Assembly (NCBI RefSeq): GCF_030272615.1
Contig: NC_081414.1
Location: 237,696,233-237,760,232 of the forward strand
Reading direction: 5' to 3'
Length of the DNA stretch: 64,000 bases
From: Cryptomeria japonica
Lineage: Eukaryota; Streptophyta; Pinopsida; Cupressales; Cupressaceae
A program made the position numbers and the translations under genes. The notes under the pieces were generated by a model that had not been told where the DNA came from, made no database searches, and saw only the letters and a list, made by a program, of their open reading frames with translations. Below, in pieces: positions 22,230 through 35,700 of the stretch. How positions within the stretch are numbered: position 1 is the first letter of the stretch; every line of letters starts with the position of its first letter.

Positions 22230-25047
22230 TAAATTTGATACATTGGTGATATGTTGATGGTCTCATTTTATGTATCCATGGACGTCCCAAGATTATGTTA
22301 TATGTAAGATATAGAACAAGGAATTGACAAACCACATCCTTTATGACTGGCCCAACTCTGAGAGGTAAGGTGACTATTCCTTTGGATGAGCATTCTTCAT
22401 CGTTATATGCTTTGATGTTGATCTTATTTCTTGAATCCATAGTTTGTTCAGAGTATCCCAATTGTTTAATAGTATTTAATTTACAAATGTTTAGACCTGC
22501 TCCTCCATCTATCAATACTTGTTTGATGTGACTTTTATGGAGAAAGGATTCAATATGGAGAGGTGCATTATGTGGTTGGCATACATATGTGTCATCGAAT
22601 TCTATGAATGTAAGGTAATATGGAGTGGAGAGGTATCCCACCATGTCTTGAAACTAGTCCACATTCAGATCAGTGGGTACAAAGGTTTCTCTCAATGCTT
22701 TGTCAAGGATAGCCTTATGTGAAAGGGATATGTGTAATAAGTCAAGGATCGAAATGAGGGTGGGTGTCTTCCCTAAATGGTCTACTAGGTCATACTCATT
22801 TTTGGTAGATGATGAGGTTGTGGTCTTGGATGAAACATCTTGCAAGGTGACTTTACTTCAATGGGTTGTGCCATTACATTTAGGGGTTGATGGAGATGAT
22901 GAAGAGGATGGTCTAATGCCTTTCAAAGTTACTTTACTCCTTTGGGTAGAACCTTCGACAGTTTTGTCCTTTATAATAATGGTAGAAACATGATTGTTCA
23001 TTGAAATGTGATTAACGGTAGAATCATAATCATAGGACGTCTTAGCATAATTAGCTTGATTATCTATTTTGGCTTTTCCTTTATCATGTTTAGGGAATGG
23101 TTCCTTAAACATCACATGTTCCTCATTGGAAGTGTGACCATCAACTTCTATATCGCCCTTGTCAATAAGATCTTGTATAATGTTCTTCAATCTGTGACAA
23201 TTGCTAGTTGTATGCCCTTTTCTCTTGTGGTACTCACAATACGAGCATCATCATTCCACCATGCAAGTTTCACTTTTGGTTCATAAGGTGGATTGTCCAG
23301 TATTATTATAAGTTTGTTTGCAACCAATTTCTTAAATGTTGTCTCAATTGGCTCTCCCAATGGAGTGTATTTTCTTGGAGACTTTGATGGCCTTTGAGCA
23401 TTCACTTGATTATTCAAATTGGATGAGCTTGTACCTAGGAAAGTCATCTTTGGTTTCACCATATCTGCATCTACTACCCCATCATTGACTGTGTTCTTGT
23501 TCTTGTTCCAAAAGCGGGGTTTATCTTTCCCATTTGATTCCTCTTTATTATCCTTGAATAGCCTAATGATGCCTTGTTCAATAAGGACTTTCTCAACTGC
23601 TAATACCTTTTCAATGACTTCCTTAAAAGTGGACAAACAAGCTTTTCTTAGTTCATATCCAATATCCTTATTGACATTTTGAGTAAACATTTCCACCATT
23701 TATTTTTGTGGGATATCACTAGAACATTGACTAGCAAGACCTCTCCGTCACTGTAAGAATGAAGCAAAGGACTCTCCATTTTTTTGTTTGGTATTGCACA
23801 AAGTAGTCACTGACACATTTGTTTCAATATTGTATGAGAAGTCTTGTATGAAATATTCTGCTAGATCACCCCATGACTTGATTCCAGGTGGAAGTTGGGA
23901 GAACCATTCCATAACTTGTCCACCTATGCTTTGTGGGAACAATCTCATTAAGTATGTTTCTTCTCTTGCTACCTCAATACAAGCTGTGAAAAAATCTCTT
24001 ATATGTGCCTTAGGATCTCCATTGCCTCTATAATTATCAAATTTTGGTGTCACGAAATGTGGAGGAAATGGAGGCATTGGAATACTTCTATCGAATGGAT
24101 GACGACATATGTCTTTCATTGTGTAATCTTATTTTCATGCCTGCATATTTGCCATCTGTTTTTGTAAATCCTTGATTTGTTTTTGCAAGTCATTCTTAGG
24201 TGGTGTCTTTTCTCTTTGAGTTAGTCCCATGCCTGAGCCATCTGGTGGAGGAGAAGGGATATAGTGCATGTATGGATGATATTGGTCACAGATGTGTTCA
24301 AATGGAGGGGGAACATAATTGTAATTAGTTTAGGGACCACTTGGTATGGTATTATAATAAGGAGAACTAGGTTGAGGTCGATTATACATGTCATGACTAT
24401 GAGGATAGGAGGTATCATAAGAATGATCTTGAGTATTTCCCCCAAATCTGACATAGGGTCTCCTTGTGTCATAATTTTGAATGTTCCCTTGGGTGTAGTT
24501 ATATGCATTGGTATAATCATGGGTGTTATCATGTGAATGAGTATTTCGCCTCCATGCAAGAGGGCGATTGTGGGGTTGTTCATGAGAATTTCAAGCAAAG
24601 TTGGTTTGAGCATGAGTGTTGGTAACTTCTAGTTTTTGAAATAAGGACAAGGGTGACTCAGCACAAAATGTTCTCTCCTATTACCAACATTATGTCCTCT
24701 AGGATTTGCATTTTCTTGATTCACTTGATTAGGATCCTCCTCTAGAATTTGTGACAAGCCAAAATCATGAGATAGTCTTGTTCCACTTTGTGCCATGACT
24801 TGAAAAAAGTATTGTCTGTCTCTTCTCACGATTTCTTCAACCATTCTATTGAACCTTGGATCTATGATAGTCTCTTCAATGTCTGTTGAAGTAATGGATG
24901 CATTGTCATTGCCATTGTTTGGTATATTACTGTGATTCTCAAATGGGTTGTAAATTCATCTCCCTCAAACTCATAGGTACTCATGTTGAGAGATCTTAGA
25001 GCTTCCTCGGTTTCTCTTTTAGACTTTTGGGAACAAGTTTCAACCAT
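22230..25047 (-). pseudogene. gag: Gag-protease of Tat element 2 (broken)
   Basis: It starts at an ATG at 25047 (MVET, as in element 1) and reads on in pieces. The disordered N-terminal region is disrupted (24100-25000). The gag core (23748-24119) contains EWFSQLPPG. The CX2H-type zinc knuckle area is near 23190-23250 and shifted in frame, and the protease motif LIDGGAGLNI lies at about 22490-22520. Unlike element 1, the protease-to-pol junction is open here, with CAA where element 1 has TAA. This shows that gag, protease and pol were once one frame in this family. Confidence 0.8.
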
Positions 25048-26767
25048 AAACAAAACCTTGGCTAAAATGAGAGATGGAAGAAAATGTGAAGAGTATGAAC
25101 GACCAAGAAGGAATATGAGATGGAATGAACCTAGGGTTGTCTTGCAATGTCCAAAAGTGTCAGTCCAAAATAAGCGTGGTCTAAAGCAAGGTGTGGCTTC
25201 CAAAGAGATGATAGATCTCTTGATGACATAAATTGACCTTGACTAAAGAAGATCAAGTGGGACCTTAAGAGGATAGATCTGATATGGGTACCACTTAGTG
25301 ATATGTTGTAGTATATTTGCAAGATATGATTAGAACAACAAAGCAACCTTTTGACTATAGCTTGGAAGGTGTGTATGTGGGTTTGCAAAGCTGTGATAAA
25401 GACCGGTTGACTAAGGATGAAGCCTTATAGGGAAAATGCCTTAGAAGCTCTTTTGATCTCAAAACTTAAGCACATTTTCTTTGTTGACAATGATAATTTC
25501 AATTTTGTAAATCACAGACACGGTTTTAAGCAACTCAAATGTGGTAATATGCTACACAAATGCACTTTAATCAATTTATGCAATATTCTTTGAGTTTTAT
25601 ATTGATCAAATACTTGATTTTGCTCAACACAGACGCAATTTCAGGGCATAGACATAGTTTCATTTGTCATAGACGTGGTTTTTGTTGTTTTGACGGTTTC
25701 TTAGTTTTAGAGACACAAACGCGCTTTCCTGACACAGACGCGGTTTCAAATAACACAAATGCGTTTTTGGCAAAGTTTTTTTAATTTGTCCAAATTTTCC
25801 AATTGTTGATTGTGACCAGATCTTGTTTTTGAATGTCTTATGGCAACAAAACACAACAAACAATGAAGACACAATGTCTAACGGTTTTTTGTCAAATTTT
25901 GATCGAAATGTGTATGTCCAATAGGTCGAATCAGCCTAATTTCCACTGGTCTAGCACAATCAAAAACACATCAAACACTTTCTTATCCTAAGGTCGATGT
26001 TCTCATGGCAGTAACTTCAACCCACAACTTGGAATCTTCATCGTCTCAAATGTAGGGACACCTTAATGGGTATATTCACTAATTTTGCTTTTTTTTGTGA
26101 GTGGACAACTAGGGGCCTCCAAGATTGGAAGGGTGACCCTATCACCTTCTCCTTGAAAAGCTACAAGTAGTTTATGCTAAACCGAGGATTTATGTCTCAT
26201 CTCACGAGAGCCTTATGATGAGTATCTTGGGGGGGAAACTAGATATCCCCTTGCATTGAAATTATCATGATGTTTGGTCAAAATAGGGTGGACCACTATT
26301 CTAAAGGTGTCTAGTCATGTTTCGAGGCATCTAAAGGCTATACATGTGGCGGTTCACTCAAATTAATGAGGCCTCCTAGCCCTTTTGGGGTTTTATGCAC
26401 CTCATGGGTACTAGGGGAGACTTTCATCTGTATAACACATTGGCGCCAGGTGATAAGAGACTTTTGTCTAAAACCACAATCTTTTATATAGTGAACCAAA
26501 ATAAAATACCACTTGGGTCGTTCCTTCTCACAATATGGGAGGAAGGCCCTCTAAAAGATAATAACAATTTCTCTTACACCTAAGGTCCAATGGAAGGCGA
26601 GGGGAGAAGATACTTTTGTTATCACCTTTAGAGTTCTAATCTAAACACAAATGTACCAACAGGCACAAAACACTTCAAGCAAAGCCAATTAACCTTCAAC
26701 AAACAAATAAAAAGACCAATAAAAACATGTGAGCCTAATTAAACTAGGAATTGAAATGCGAAGACAC
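25048..26767 (-). other. Leader of element 2, gag-proximal part
   Basis: Similar to the element 1 leader next to gag (10015-10900) and then to leader A (25970-26060 with 13160-13260; 26500-26600 with 13680-13800). It holds a decayed ACAGACGCG array (25500-25780). It stops at the hAT target duplication and resumes at 42009. No believable ORF. Confidence 0.7.
25500..25780 (-). repeat. Decayed ACAGACGCG motif array (element 2, gag side)
   Basis: Seven or more degraded copies of the motif are present, such as ACAGACACGG, ACAGACGCAA, ATAGACGTGG, ACAAACGCG and ACAGACGCGG. Most differences from element 1 are C-to-T or G-to-A in the CpG core, as expected for an older methylated copy. Confidence 0.7.
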
Positions 26768-26775
26768 ACACTAAG
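26768..26775. repeat. Left 8-bp target site duplication of the hAT element
   Basis: ACACTAAG, identical to 42001-42008. The sequence outside belongs to the element 2 leader on both sides. Confidence 0.85.
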
Positions 26776-26789
26776 CAAAGATTACTTTA
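26776..26789 (+). repeat. Left terminal inverted repeat of the hAT element
   Basis: CAAAGATTACTTTA, matching the right end (41987-42000, read on the minus strand) at 11 of 14 positions. Confidence 0.75.
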
Positions 26790-27566
26790 GTGGCGAATAT
26801 TCACCAATGACGAATTTTTCACGTCGGCCATGTCGGAAATGGTGAATATTTTGTACCGATTGGGGTGGCCATGTCGCCAGTTGATTATCAATTTTTGTCA
26901 AAGTCAAGGCCCGATCGCCATATGTTTAATGCAATTAAATGTTTCTATGTGATGATTTCGCCAATACAATATATGGTGGACACATGGTAAATTTAATTGT
27001 TTCACCTACACTCTCCAAGGTTGCCTTAATAGATGACCTTAATTCGCCTATAGGCATGTGAAGATTTGTTAGCTAGGGGGACCCAATTCGCCTGACATCT
27101 TGCCAACGCGTGTCTCCATTCACCCCAACTTTCGCCAATTATATTGTATTCGCCTATTATTTGGATGACCTATAATCGCCTCGAAAATTACATAAGTCAT
27201 ATTTGGACAACCTATAATCGCCTCGAAAATTACATAAGTCGTGTTATAGTTACGTGGGATTCGCCAAATATTTGTATACCATATAAAATTCCCGTGGAAT
27301 TCGCCATATAAGGATTGGTATAAATACATGCAAAGATCAGATCTATCTCAACACAATTTGGTGGGTTCTAGGCTCTGAATACTAATCAATAGAAAAGTTT
27401 CAGACCAAGGAAAATCATTGTTGTTGACTGCATTGGCGACTGCTAGTGACCTAAAGCCTAAAGGTGAGCGGTCATATTTTTGAAGTGGTATATTATACAT
27501 TATAGTCTATTATTGCTTCTTCAACAAATTGATATTTTTTTGGCAGCCTTTATTTCGTTGGAGATG
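26790..27566 (+). promoter_or_regulatory. hAT left subterminal region and transposase promoter
   Basis: Many copies of TTCGCC, TCGCCA or GGCGAA lie between 26790 and 27310, including a direct duplication (about 27170-27203 and 27208-27241, both with CCTATAATCGCCTCG). hAT transposases bind short subterminal repeats, so these are candidate binding sites. A TATA box TATAAATA is at 27319-27326. A likely 5'-UTR intron runs from AAG|GTGAGC (about 27462) to GGCAG (about 27545), just before the transposase ATG. Confidence 0.55.
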
Positions 27567-30500
27567 TTGAACAGGAAGAGGGGTAGGAAACATGGATGTG
27601 GGGAAGGCCAAGAGAGGCCAACAAAATGCAGAACGTTGTCTTTGTACTTTGGCATTGGAAAAGATTGCGGTGAAAATTAGGAAGGTACATCATCACAAGT
27701 ACAAGTACAAAATTCACCACCTGCACCGCATGTTGAAGACGACGGCAAACCTGATATCTCAAATCGGGATGATCTTGAAGAAGATTATCTGGTAGATACC
27801 CAAGTTAGCCGAAATGATATAATCGACTTGGGTGATAATGCCATTGATGATAATGCATGGAAGGGGAAAAGAAAAGCCATATCAAAAAAGGGTGAACCAC
27901 AATCAAAAAAGGATCAAGAGTGGGATATGTCAGTGAGGAATTTTCAAATCGATTGGGCATCAAAGTATCCATTCATTGAATCAGTGGAGAATCCAATTGA
28001 AGGCGAACCTCCAATAGAATGCAGGTGTAAGATTTGCACTTGGAAACATAACAAGGAAATTAGGTTGCAGCTAAAATTTGACACCATAGATAAGCATATG
28101 GGTAAAGTTTATGAAAAACAAATGATAGGCGGGGTTGGAAAATCAGTGATAAGATGGAAAACAAAGGAGGAATGTCGAAGAGTATTATTTTCATGAGAAA
28201 TTACAGACGAAGCCTGCTGAAGTTAAAGGTTCTATTGAAGCCATTTTTGGAAAAGCAATGCAAATAGAACAACTGGGAAAAGTTGTTCAGTTAAACATTG
28301 TTTTTCATATTTTGAGTAGAGGGCGTGCTATGACAGATTTCCCATCAATTAGTGGTTTATTACAGTTTTTGAAATTTCCTAACTATCCTAATAGACACTG
28401 GTCAGTAAACAGTGGATGGGAATGGGCAAGTTGTCTTGCTGAGGTTGAAAAAGAAGATGTACAGGAAAAAATAAGAGAGTCAAACTTCATTGCATTTTCT
28501 TTAGACGAAGTTATGGCAGTAGACAATACTTCATGGGTATGCATGTATGTTTATATTGTAGAGAATCATACCCGCCAACCTCATCTACTATCTGTTGCTA
28601 AAATGAAGGAGAATGCGATAGCGGAAAATTTATTTCAACTAGTAAAGAGAAGTTTAATTGAATATGGAGGTATGGATGACATGACGGTAGCCAAAAAATT
28701 GGTTTGTGTTGGAGCAGATGGAGCTTCAGTAATGCAAGGTCACCGAAACGGTCTTTGTACAGAGATTGAAACTTCATTTGCACCGTACATTACTGCAATT
28801 CATTGCATAGCTCACAGAATGAATCTAGCTTTTGGAATTGTGAGCAAGTTTGCTTTGGTTAAAAAATTGAAATTTTAATCAGAGAGCTCTACTCGCACTT
28901 CTGTCAAAGTCCCAAGCGATTTATGGAATTTCAACACTTTGCTGATGGATTAACTGATGGGAACAAGCTTCTCAAGGATAATGATACCAGATGGATCTCT
29001 TTGGATGGTCCAGCACATCGAGTGTTTTCAGAATATCCATCCTTGATTGGACTATTTCACACAACTCGCAACGAATTAGATCAACCGAAATTTCTTGAAC
29101 TTCTTGGCAGGTTAAGTAATTTAGAGACACTCTTAACTTTAGCAACTCTTCTACCCATGCTAGAGGAAATGAGGAATATTATGAAGGCTGCCCAAAAAAG
29201 AGCTCTGTATATTGCAGAATATGCTACGCTACGTAAGATGACATGCATGACCCTCAACAATCTCTATCGAAATCAACCAACACTATCTGATAAAAAAATT
29301 TGTTAAGTGGCGGACACTCACAGATTTGAACAATCCTAATAACTTTTTACAAATCAATGCAGACGGGGAGGTATTTGCCAACGTACGTGGAGTTGAGATA
29401 CCAATGCACTTCTATGCCATGGTCAACCCCGAGGAACGAGGAAAGCGCCCCAGGAAGCAAAAAGCAAGAGTTACAAGGGAAGATTTCAACAAGATTGTTG
29501 AGACTGTAACTAATTCTATGAAGAAAATTGCATATGATCTTTCCTCACAAATTAGAAGCAAATTCCCTCCTGACAACCTACTCGAAGCTATGACTATTGT
29601 GTTTCCTCATTATTGGAGCTTCAATAATGCAGCTGATTTTCAAAGTAAGCTATTGACTTTGATAAAACAATTTTGCATATCTAGAGAATTGAATGGAGTA
29701 AATATAAATGGAATATTAGACAAAAATCATCTTCGAGAGCAATCATCTCATTTTGTATACACTATGAAATCACAATATGCCAAAATGTGTTAAGTTCTGA
29801 TACTAAATGTAAAGTACTGGTGTCAATAGCTAGTAAGATGAGAGGGGGGGGGGAATCATACAAAGTTAATCTTCCATAAAATCAATAGATTCAACCTCGG
29901 TAACTTATACTTCAGCAATATAACCAAAAACTGCTAAACATGCTAACTCATAAACACATAATCATCATAACACATATAACACCAGATTTAATGTGGAAAC
30001 CCAAATAGGGAAAAACCACTGTGGGATTTCGGACCCACTAAGAAATATACTCTTCTAGAGTATGCTCGATTAAAAGAAAATCCTGTTAAAGATTACAAAC
30101 ACATTGCTAGATGTGACCCGGTTAAGGGATTTCCCTCAGATCTATTAGGATCTTCACTTTGTTAGAAGTGACCTTGTCAAAGGATTTCAAACACTCATGT
30201 AGAATGTTACCTTGCTAGAGGATTTACAAATAAGACTGTTAAGTCTACTCGGTTAAGAGATTTTCTGTCACTTTACAAAATAACAGTAATAAAAATATTT
30301 CTGCAACTTCACATCTAAAATGCTAAAGCAGATTCTTATTTGCTCAAAACAATCTTGTCATAGGACTTATCTTGTCCCTCTGATGGGCTCCCTACTCTAT
30401 TAATCAAATAGGTCTTCAAGCTTCTGTGCTCAGTAATCACTATGTAGCATCCCTGTGCTTACACTTGCCCACATTCATTGTTTATCAACAATTCCTTATT

Positions 30501-31779
30501 TATAAACAACTTGCTAATTGTTTAATCTCCTTGTTCACATTTCCCATGATCAATCTTGGCCATCAGATCATCAATTTTGACTAGGTTCAATGTATCCTTC
30601 GATTTGAAAATGTTTTACCTTGCCTTGGAACTTGCATTCCTTCCTAGGAACTTGTGCTAGGTTATTGCGATTCAATCTGTGTTGTAGATCTTCCTCTTGA
30701 TTTTACACTGTCGTAGATCCTTAACAAACTTCATGCATGGCATATGAATCATCTATTCATCTCCAGCTCATCAACATCCTTCATTAAATAATGCTTTTAT
30801 CCATCCAATGCGATTTGTCATAACTCGGTTGCAACTCGGTAAATACTAAACTTTACTCGGTAGACATTCTGCCTTCTTTAACCGATATCGATAACCTTAG
30901 GGTTTATCGACTAGGTTCCTTAGGGTTTACCGACTAGGTTCTTTGCTTGGTGACATAGTATAGTATTAACCTTACAATCAACAACATATGCAGGATATCA
31001 AAACAATCAAAACAACATGATCTCATCACTGTCTAACTCGGTAATAGTTGCCCATTGAATAACTTATTATTCCCCTTCATTATCACATTCTTTCTATGTC
31101 ACTTACCGACATCTTAATTCTCATCAATACATACTTCTCAAGATATGGCAACCTCATACTGAATCAGAAAATCAATTTCTTGACATCAATGACAAAATAA
31201 TATTATAAAGACAGTAATCATCCTTCTTCAGTTATATCAATAATTTCCAACAACCTTCTCAATATCCTTATTGAAATGCCAACAATCTCCTTTCTATTGT
31301 AATGCTAACAAAATGGAGAACCCCGTGAAGAGGGATCAGTAACAAGGCTTTGAAAATCTATAGCTGAGAACTCAACGTTGCATGATTCAATGCCAAAATA
31401 TGTGAAGCTTGTTGATTTATGTCTTACCATGATATTGTGTTTTGAGGAATATGAGAGAGTTTTCAGTGCTTTGGGGTTCCTAAAATCAAAGCTAAGAAAC
31501 AAACTAGACAAAAATTTAAATAATTGCTTGAGGCTCTATACATCTAGGTATGATGTCCACACTTTTCCTTACGATAGGGCATTGCAAATCTGGAGGTCCA
31601 AATGTGAAAGAAGAGGTTTGGGAAACACTTCAAACCAAAGTGGGACTATTGACTCATGTACTGGACCTACTGGTAGCATTGAGATGCAGTTCAGAAAAGG
31701 TATGCAGACTCAAAGTGAAGAAACCACAGACAAGAATCAAGAAAGCACTGAATTTGATGAGGATGAATGGCAACTGTAA
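27567..31779 (+). pseudogene. hAT transposase (ZNF862/KIAA1586-like), decayed and split
   Basis: Two coding parts, 27567-29787 and 31316-31779, are separated by a solo copia LTR. The start is ATG 27567 after a basic RKRGRK segment. A BED/TTF-like zinc region with CRCKICTW is at about 28020-28045. The RNase H-like catalytic core includes FSLDE (about 28500) and VGADGASVMQGH (about 28708-28745), then HCIAHRMNLAF. The C-terminal hAT dimerisation region contains RVFSALGFLKSKL (31458-31496). Breaks: TAG at 27678-27680, frameshifts near 28190, 28875 and 29300, and a TGA plus frame change after the LTR. It would have cut and joined at the hAT ends, but this copy cannot now do so. The domain order fits the ZNF862-like branch of hAT. 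Confidence 0.8.
29788..31310 (-). repeat. Solo LTR of a Ty1/copia element
   Basis: 1,523 bp, similar end to end to the LTRs at 53010-54548 and 59668-61216. Exact 5-bp duplications AAATG flank it (29783-29787 and 31311-31315). There is no internal copia sequence, so it was left by recombination between two LTRs. It sits inside the transposase gene. A TATA box (TATAAATA, minus strand) is at 30497-30504. It has the two-copy TTAGGGTTTA(C/T)CGACTAGG segment (about 30897-30942) also seen in the 5' LTR of the full copia element. Confidence 0.9.
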
Positions 31780-32736
31780 GAGATTGGTATTTATTAATCT
31801 TATTACTATATCTCATCATTCATATTAAAAAAGCATATTACTTTTTGCAATTAGAATTTAATATTGATTTGTAATTGTACTTTTCAACTTTCTATTTCAA
31901 GATTTAAAATAGCATAAAAAAAAAAAAACATAATGTGTTTATTGATACAGAGATGTTTATTGTTTATTTATACATGTTTAAGTCTCAAATCTGTGTGATA
32001 CATTTCAGAACCATATGATACAATTCATTCAATAGTAATACACATGTCGAGAACTTAGATTTTCATTAATTCTTTCAAAATATAGCCATATGATACAATT
32101 CATTCAATAGTAATACACCAATCTGTGTGATTCTTCATGCCAATTGCAAAAGTGAATACAAAGTTTTAGAACCCTTTGTAAATGACCCTGAATTCCCTTT
32201 TATAGAAATAAGGGAGCAACAACAGCTCCAGGTCAAATTTCAAGTTTGCAACATGTGAAGACTGACAATCAAAATCACAAACTCAGCACAGATTTATATG
32301 GCCATCACAAGCCGTATTAACAATTTAACATCTGCTACATGTTTGATGTCTCATGTTCGAAAAACAGAGTTCAAAATTAAATATCAATTCACACCATGAC
32401 AAATTAAACATAGATAATAGCAGTGCCTAAAACCTACTAATCATAAATAGAGAAATGCATAAATGTTAAAGCAAGGGATAATTTGAGAATACAAATTTAT
32501 TGGCTGAAGTTTTGCACTGTGCATCATAGATTCATAGGCTGGATTAGCTAAATAGCAATAGCGAGTGCTATTTTTTTCCTATTCATAAAATAGATTCATA
32601 GGCTGGATTAGCAAAATAGCAATAGCGAGTGCATCATAGATTCATAGGCTGGATTAGCAAAATAGCAAACAGAAAAAACATGAAACTTTGAAATTAAGAA
32701 TAAAAGAAGAAAATTGTGCAATACATACTATGTTTC
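31780..32736. repeat. Spacer in the hAT element with local direct repeats
   Basis: No gene is seen. It holds a 32-bp direct repeat (32012-32043 and 32087-32118, with CATATGATACAATTC) and three copies of a segment with CATAGGCTGGATTAGC (about 32530-32670) with AATAGCAATAGCGAGTGC after two of them. It probably contains the transposase 3' end and the 3' end of the minus-strand gene that follows. Confidence 0.6.
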
Positions 32737-35700
32737 TTAAGAATTCTGTGTCAGTTTTTGTAGGGTGCTCCACTCTTCGTCCGATGGAAGGTCAATATTC
32801 TGTAAACTATGGAAAGTCAACTCCAAATTCATCATCATTCCATATTTAGAAGATTTACTTGACATCATTGTTTCATCCAATACCGAATTTATATTTGTAA
32901 ATGGTTGGATGAATTCCAGAAAGCTTTTGGGAGTTGTGTCCTTTGGAAGCAAGTCTAAATCAGACTTCATTTTTATCTCCATGTTTTTTTTGTAAGCTTC
33001 TTCTCCAATGAATTTATTTGATGTGTCAAAAGGCTTAGGCAAACCAAGTTTAATCAAATTATTTTTCTTTTCTTGCAACTTCAATATCTTTTTTCCACAA
33101 CTTTCCATAACTTATGTTGTTTCCCTTAGCTTCTGGCATTTTTGAATGATAGATGATGTCTTAACTGTGGCATCATTGTGGCTCTTAATTCCCTTGGATG
33201 CCAAGTAGCTGTCACTGAAACTGTAGACTACTTTCAGAATCTTTTTTGCTTTTTCCTCTTTTGAATAAAAATGTGTGCTCTTCTCAAAGTGCCCTTTGAT
33301 TTTTATAACAATTAGTCTCATACTTTCAGTCAATTAAAACCATTCACACAACTTCTCACTCCTCTGCATTATTTGCTGCCAAATATTTTGTTGTATATAC
33401 TTCGTTGTATTTTTCATATTATCTTTCAATCTATCATCCAAAGTTTTTATTTTATCATTTGCATTGTGCAGGTCTTCTTTCCTTTGTGCACATTTTTTTC
33501 TTTCTTCCTCTACTTCCTCTTGCAAATGTTTTTCTTTTTCCTTCCCATGATCCAATAGGTCTTGTAATTTTTTCATTTCGGCGGCAACAGACTCATAACT
33601 TTTGTATAATTTTTGAAAACTGGCTTTTTCCTCAACAATTTTTTTACTGCTTTTAGCCAGTTTTTCTGTCAGGTCCTTCAATTTTGCATCCTTCTTCTCC
33701 TGCTCTGCAATTTCTACTGCAAAGCCCAAATTTTTTATCCTTTTCTATAAATCATTGCACTTGTTATCTGTTGCTTTCCTCCTTGATTTTTCATTTTCCA
33801 AGTCTGCTTGTAACTTTTCTATTTGTTTCTCTAGTTTTTTATTTTTTCTCTCCACCTTTAGCAGTGAAGTGTAGACCACTTCGTTAGTCCTTTTTGACAC
33901 ACTAATTTTGTCCACATTATGTACTTTGGAAAAATCTATTTGGAGGGTGCTAACTTGAAATTGAGAGGGATCTATCTGATTGTGTGGTGGATTTTTATCT
34001 TTAGATGGGCCCGGGGACATAACAACCATGAACTCCATCATATCTTTTTGTGGGTCATATGTTGGAAATACCCTGTTCCTTGCAGGCTATTTGTTTACAA
34101 CTTCAAACATGGAAACCCTATGAAATGTTTTTTTTTCTTTATTTGCTTTTGTTGTGTGTTCATATTTTTCATAGTAATCATGAAATTGAAAATCCGGGCT
34201 TGTTGAAGCAATTGAATGTTTGAAAGGTGACATAGGAACACCATATGCTCCAGTTCCACTTATTCCTGTGGTTTTAACTAATGCTTGACAAGGATTACCA
34301 ACAACAATTCCTGATGCTGTCCCACTCCCACTGACACTTTCATGTGTAGTTTTCATAGTCTTTTGAGGTGTGTGATCTGAAGTTGCAAATGATTGATTGG
34401 TAGTGTCAGTGGCACTTGATATAGGATTCTCAATAGTATGAGATTGAGTATCTACCTCTAGTGGCCTCTTGCGAGAGATATTTTGTTGTTGCCCTTGTCC
34501 AACACCAAGACAACTAGTATCAGTAGTAGTACCCATGCCAACCCCACCAATCATAGCGGCACTTGACTGAACAATAATAAGAATACTATCCCCAGACTCC
34601 CCACCAGTGGCAGTGGCACTTGATTCACCACCAATGGGAATACCATGATGTGGTGGTGGTTGTGGATTTGAACCTGAAACAAATGAAGGTGGACCCTGAG
34701 GGTAATGAGTAGTACCTATCCCTGATGAATCTGAAGAATCAAGTCCAATGACTGGTTTATAAGGACCTTTGATTTTGACTGTGATGGAAGTTGTACCTGA
34801 AGTGGATACCAAATGCCCTCTCCTCTGGGACCTAGACCACCACCTTCAAAACCCATTTTTTCCACAAGGCTTTCCCCTTTTCTATATTTTTCTTTCATGG
34901 ACTCATTGACTCCACCTAATATTTTAGGGACTGTAGTAGTTGTTGGAGGGGGCTCAATGACAACCTCATGCTCATCATCATCTTCAGTCCTGCCATGCTC
35001 CATATCCCACAATTTGCTAAACTCTGCATCCTCATCGATGCTCTCAAATTCTGCACTTGTCATTGGTTCACTAAGATTCCTCCTCATATTCCAAAAATCA
35101 TTTATTTTGGTTTGAGTGAAATAATTCTCTTTACATTCATGCATAATTGATTTGGAAATAGATTTGTTAAATGGATTAGCAGATTTTAGGTTGAAATTGT
35201 AGGACCTCCTACTTTGGATGCCCTGGCCCTCCTCTGTTGTCCTCTATGTGTGCATTTGCAATGCCATAATTTGTGATGAAATTTCTTCTGTTGAAATGTT
35301 ATCGTCAGCTGCAATTTTCTCCATCTCTTTTTTAACCTCATCCCAGAAGTCCATGTTTCTAAGCTTTTCTAGAAATGGTTTACTTTCATGTTGACATAAT
35401 GCTGAAGAGTTCCCATTTTTATTAAGCCTTTCTTGAACTACACCGATTCGATCATACTGCCAGAGACCCTCATCACCAAAGTTAAAAACTGTCAAAAAAT
35501 CATGTGCCACATTGAATGCTTTTCTCTCAAATGTGAACCCTCCACATGAGAAAGGCAAGGAAGGAAACATGCTCTTCTTTTGCTGACCATGGAAGTGCCT
35601 ATCTGTGCTCTCCAATTGTCGTACATACTCTAATGCAAATACCCTCTTTGTCACATGTATTGGAAGTCTGTATGGTTTTACTGTCGATCCGTAAAACCTT

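Noticed and set aside
13155-25047. Tandem Ty3 array sharing LTR A between element 2 and the next copy
   Set aside because: Element 2's own 5' LTR (42753-43479) belongs to a different family from LTR A, so a shared LTR does not fit; nesting does.
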